A stretch of 45,267 nt of DNA from Dinoroseobacter sp. (GTDB taxonomy: Bacteria; Pseudomonadota; Alphaproteobacteria; Rhodobacterales; Rhodobacteraceae): contig JASJAW010000042.1 in the NCBI GenBank assembly GCA_030066795.1, positions 1 to 45,267 of the forward strand, read 5' to 3'. A program made the translations under genes and the position numbers. Shown here in pieces: positions 43,639-45,267 of this stretch. The notes below the pieces were generated by a model. It did no database searches, was not told where the DNA came from, and saw only the letters and a list, made by a program, of their open reading frames with translations. How positions within the stretch are numbered: the first letter of the stretch is position 1; each line of letters opens with the position of its first letter.

Positions 43639-44771
43639 CGCGGCAGCGGGGTCTCGGCGCGCTTGTAGGGACCCCAATCCGTGATCTCGGGATAGTATGT
43701 CTTGCGCCACGCGCGCACCCTCGGGTTCATGATCCGACGCCAGACAGGTGGCACCATCGCGGCCATCGTCATCACCGGATAGCCGAAGGGCAATTGCGGT
43801 GCCTCGTCTGCACCGTAGGTCTGCAAAAGCGGAAAGCGGCGATCGGGCTTGAAGTGATGGTCCGAATGGCGCTGCAAGTTAATCAACAGCCAATTGGACG
43901 CCATCTGCGCCGCATTCCAGCTATGGCGTGGCTGGACATGCTCGTATTTCCCGTCGCCAAGGTGTTTGCGGGTCAGTCCATAATGTTCGACGTAGTTGAC
44001 AAGCTCCAGTTGCCAGATTGCGACCAACGCCTGAAATGTGAAGAGGCCAAGACCGGCCACACCACCAAGGGCGAGCGCGGTGATTAACCAGAGACCTTGC
44101 AACGCGAGGTATTTCCAGAACGGATTACTGCGATGCCACACGGGCAACCTCTTGCGCGCAAGCATAGCCCGTTCGGCGTTCCAGCTGGATACCAGGCACT
44201 GCCAAAGCACGCGTGCAAAAAACCTGTGAAACCCTTCGTTGTACCGCGCGGTCACCGGGTCTCGCGGCGTGCCGACGTAGCGGTGATGCACCAGCAAATG
44301 TTCAGACCGGAAATGGCTATAGAGCACGGACGACAAAAGCAGGTCCCCCATCCAGCGCTCCAGTTTGGGTTTCTGGTGCAGAAGTTCATGGGCATAGGTG
44401 ATGCCAACCGTGCCCGAAACAATTCCCATGCCAAAAAACACGCCCAACCGTTCCCAAGCACCAAGATGCGCGGCTTGCGGCACATACCAGAGCAGCCAGA
44501 TCAGAAGGGCAGCCTGAACCGGGAACCAGATGAGTGTGATGGCCCGGTGCCACGCCAGCGCGGCTTCGGCCGTCTGAGGATCGGGGTTCTCCGTTTCCGT
44601 CCCCAGTGCGGCATCGAGCAAAGAAAACAGCCCCCAGCTGGCAAACGGCGTAAGGATAACCCATGGACCTCCCAAAAGGGCGCCTGCGACCACTACCGGA
44701 ATAAGCCCAAGTGAAAGCCAAAATGGCGCCGCAGGCGGAAGCGTGTTGATATTGGTCGGTACAGTGGTCAT
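43635..44771 (-). CDS. alkB: alkane 1-monooxygenase AlkB
   Basis: Membrane di-iron hydroxylase of n-alkanes, producing 1-alkanols with rubredoxin as electron donor. The 378-residue protein has about six membrane segments and the histidine boxes HELLHQ, EHLLVHHRYVGTPRDP, NYVEHYGL and LQRHSDHHFKPDRRFP. The second box has V where E. coli-type consensus EHxxGHH has G; this is common in rhodobacterial homologues as I recall. The ATG at 44769-44771 gives MTTVPTNINTLPP. It lies 49 nt downstream of mutY on the same strand. No rubredoxin gene is present in the window. Confidence 0.93.
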   Translation of the reverse strand: MTTVPTNINTLPPAAPFWLSLGLIPVVVAGALLGGPWVILTPFASWGLFSLLDAALGTETENPDPQTAEAALAWHRAITLIWFPVQAALLIWLLWYVPQAAHLGAWERLGVFFGMGIVSGTVGITYAHELLHQKPKLERWMGDLLLSSVLYSHFRSEHLLVHHRYVGTPRDPVTARYNEGFHRFFARVLWQCLVSSWNAERAMLARKRLPVWHRSNPFWKYLALQGLWLITALALGGVAGLGLFTFQALVAIWQLELVNYVEHYGLTRKHLGDGKYEHVQPRHSWNAAQMASNWLLINLQRHSDHHFKPDRRFPLLQTYGADEAPQLPFGYPVMTMAAMVPPVWRRIMNPRVRAWRKTYYPEITDWGPYKRAETPLPR

Positions 44772-44820
44772 TCGGTCGTCAGGATAGCATAGGTCCTTTC
44801 CAAAAGGTGAACCGCTCGGT

Positions 44821-45267
44821 TCACTTTTTGTCAAGCATCAGACGATCAAGCGGGCCTCGTGCCAGATCGAAGGCTTTGCGCATGACAGTTGGCAAGTCTG
44901 CGGGACTGAAAACTCTTGCAGGGACAAAACCACCGCGTCGCGGAGAAGCATCGGAGATGCCGACGCGCAAAGCCAGACGCAGGTGAAAATGCGTAAACGT
45001 GTGACGGACTTCCGTTTCCGGGTCATACCATTCGCCATCGAGGGGCGGCGCCTCAGACGGAAGATCTTCCGACCACTCAGACGTAGGCCAGCCTTGCATG
45101 CCACCGAGAAGGCCCTTCTCGGGGCGTGTCTCCAGCAACCAGTCGCCCGCGCTGTTTCGGACGACATACACATATCCAAGTCGCGTTGGCTTCGTCTTTT
45201 TGGGCAGTTTGCGTGGCAATTCCGGTGCCAAGCCCGCAGCACGCCCCATGCAGGCATGGACCCATGG
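44821..45267 (-). CDS. mutY: adenine DNA glycosylase MutY, C-terminal part (5' end cut by window)
   Basis: About 148 codons of the C-terminal portion: after PWVHACMGRAAGLAPELPRK comes the NUDIX-like domain that recognises 8-oxoguanine, with GYVYVVRNSAGDWLLETRPEKGLLGGMQGWPTSEW, then the strand HTFTHFHLRLALRVG. The catalytic HhH-GPD domain and the start lie beyond the window edge. MutY removes adenine opposite 8-oxoguanine. It is upstream of, and probably co-transcribed with, alkB. Confidence 0.9.
   Translation of the reverse strand, partial: PWVHACMGRAAGLAPELPRKLPKKTKPTRLGYVYVVRNSAGDWLLETRPEKGLLGGMQGWPTSEWSEDLPSEAPPLDGEWYDPETEVRHTFTHFHLRLALRVGISDASPRRGGFVPARVFSPADLPTVMRKAFDLARGPLDRLMLDKK

Overview
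This window reads as ordinary, gene-dense chromosome from an alphaproteobacterium of the order Rhodobacterales (Roseobacter/Rhodobacter relatives). The evidence is an estimated GC content near 60 %, a CcrM-type GANTC methyltransferase next to rnhB, a Rhodobacter-type porin, a PetR-like response regulator, the gene run DUF3576 lipoprotein - leuS - lptE - holA, and family-restricted proteins (DUF2125, DUF6653, TIGR03862 flavoprotein). I found no rRNA, tRNA, CRISPR array, insertion sequence or phage gene. About 50 protein genes cover most of the window. The first (mnmH) and last (mutY) are cut by the window edges.

Layout, left to right. 1-5 kb: wobble-uridine tRNA modification (mnmH, trhO), NAD salvage (pncA, pncB), ribosome rescue (arfB) and a queuosine-precursor transporter; between the last two lies a short RNA-like leader region. 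5-9 kb: an operon with an MFS exporter, murein endopeptidase MepA and a secreted esterase-like phytase protein, then a thioesterase and YggT. 9-16 kb: recQ, yaaA, a large hybrid histidine kinase, a MarR regulator and about 745 bp without a gene. 16-21 kb: an SBP56/methanethiol oxidase gene coupled to a membrane protein, then cnoX - LON-domain - Trm112 and a DUF6653 protein. 21-26 kb: xth, an L,D-transpeptidase coupled to ribA, a PetR-like regulator, yggS and a major porin. 26-32 kb: DUF3576 lipoprotein, leuS, lptE, holA, a flavoprotein and a small HNH protein. 32-38 kb: DUF2125 - pmbA - cysQ on one strand, and an SDR plus enoyl-CoA hydratase pair on the other. 38-40 kb: an unusual membrane-tethered winged-helix protein with a small secreted partner, and a divergent secreted protein. 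40-45 kb: rnhB, ccrM, a TetR - cupin pair, a NAD(P)-binding protein, alkB and mutY.

Many neighbours are translationally coupled by ATGA overlaps: UMF1/mepA, LON/Trm112, ribA/L,D-transpeptidase, lptE/holA, SDR/enoyl-CoA hydratase and TetR/cupin. Three convergent pairs even share their stop codons. The compactness makes the few non-coding stretches stand out.

The most interesting is the roughly 200-nt stretch between the queuosine transporter and arfB. On the minus strand it encodes an 18-codon ORF preceded by a 15-nt perfect complement of the 16S rRNA 3' end. That Shine-Dalgarno can pair with an upstream or a downstream anti-Shine-Dalgarno, and a hairpin terminator lies just before arfB. I suggest a leader-peptide or ribosome-sensing control of the rescue factor; this is inference. 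Other points to check are a pseudo-receiver in the hybrid kinase, the C-terminal winged helix behind two membrane segments, three GANTC sites upstream of ccrM, and a TetR operator that abuts its own start codon.
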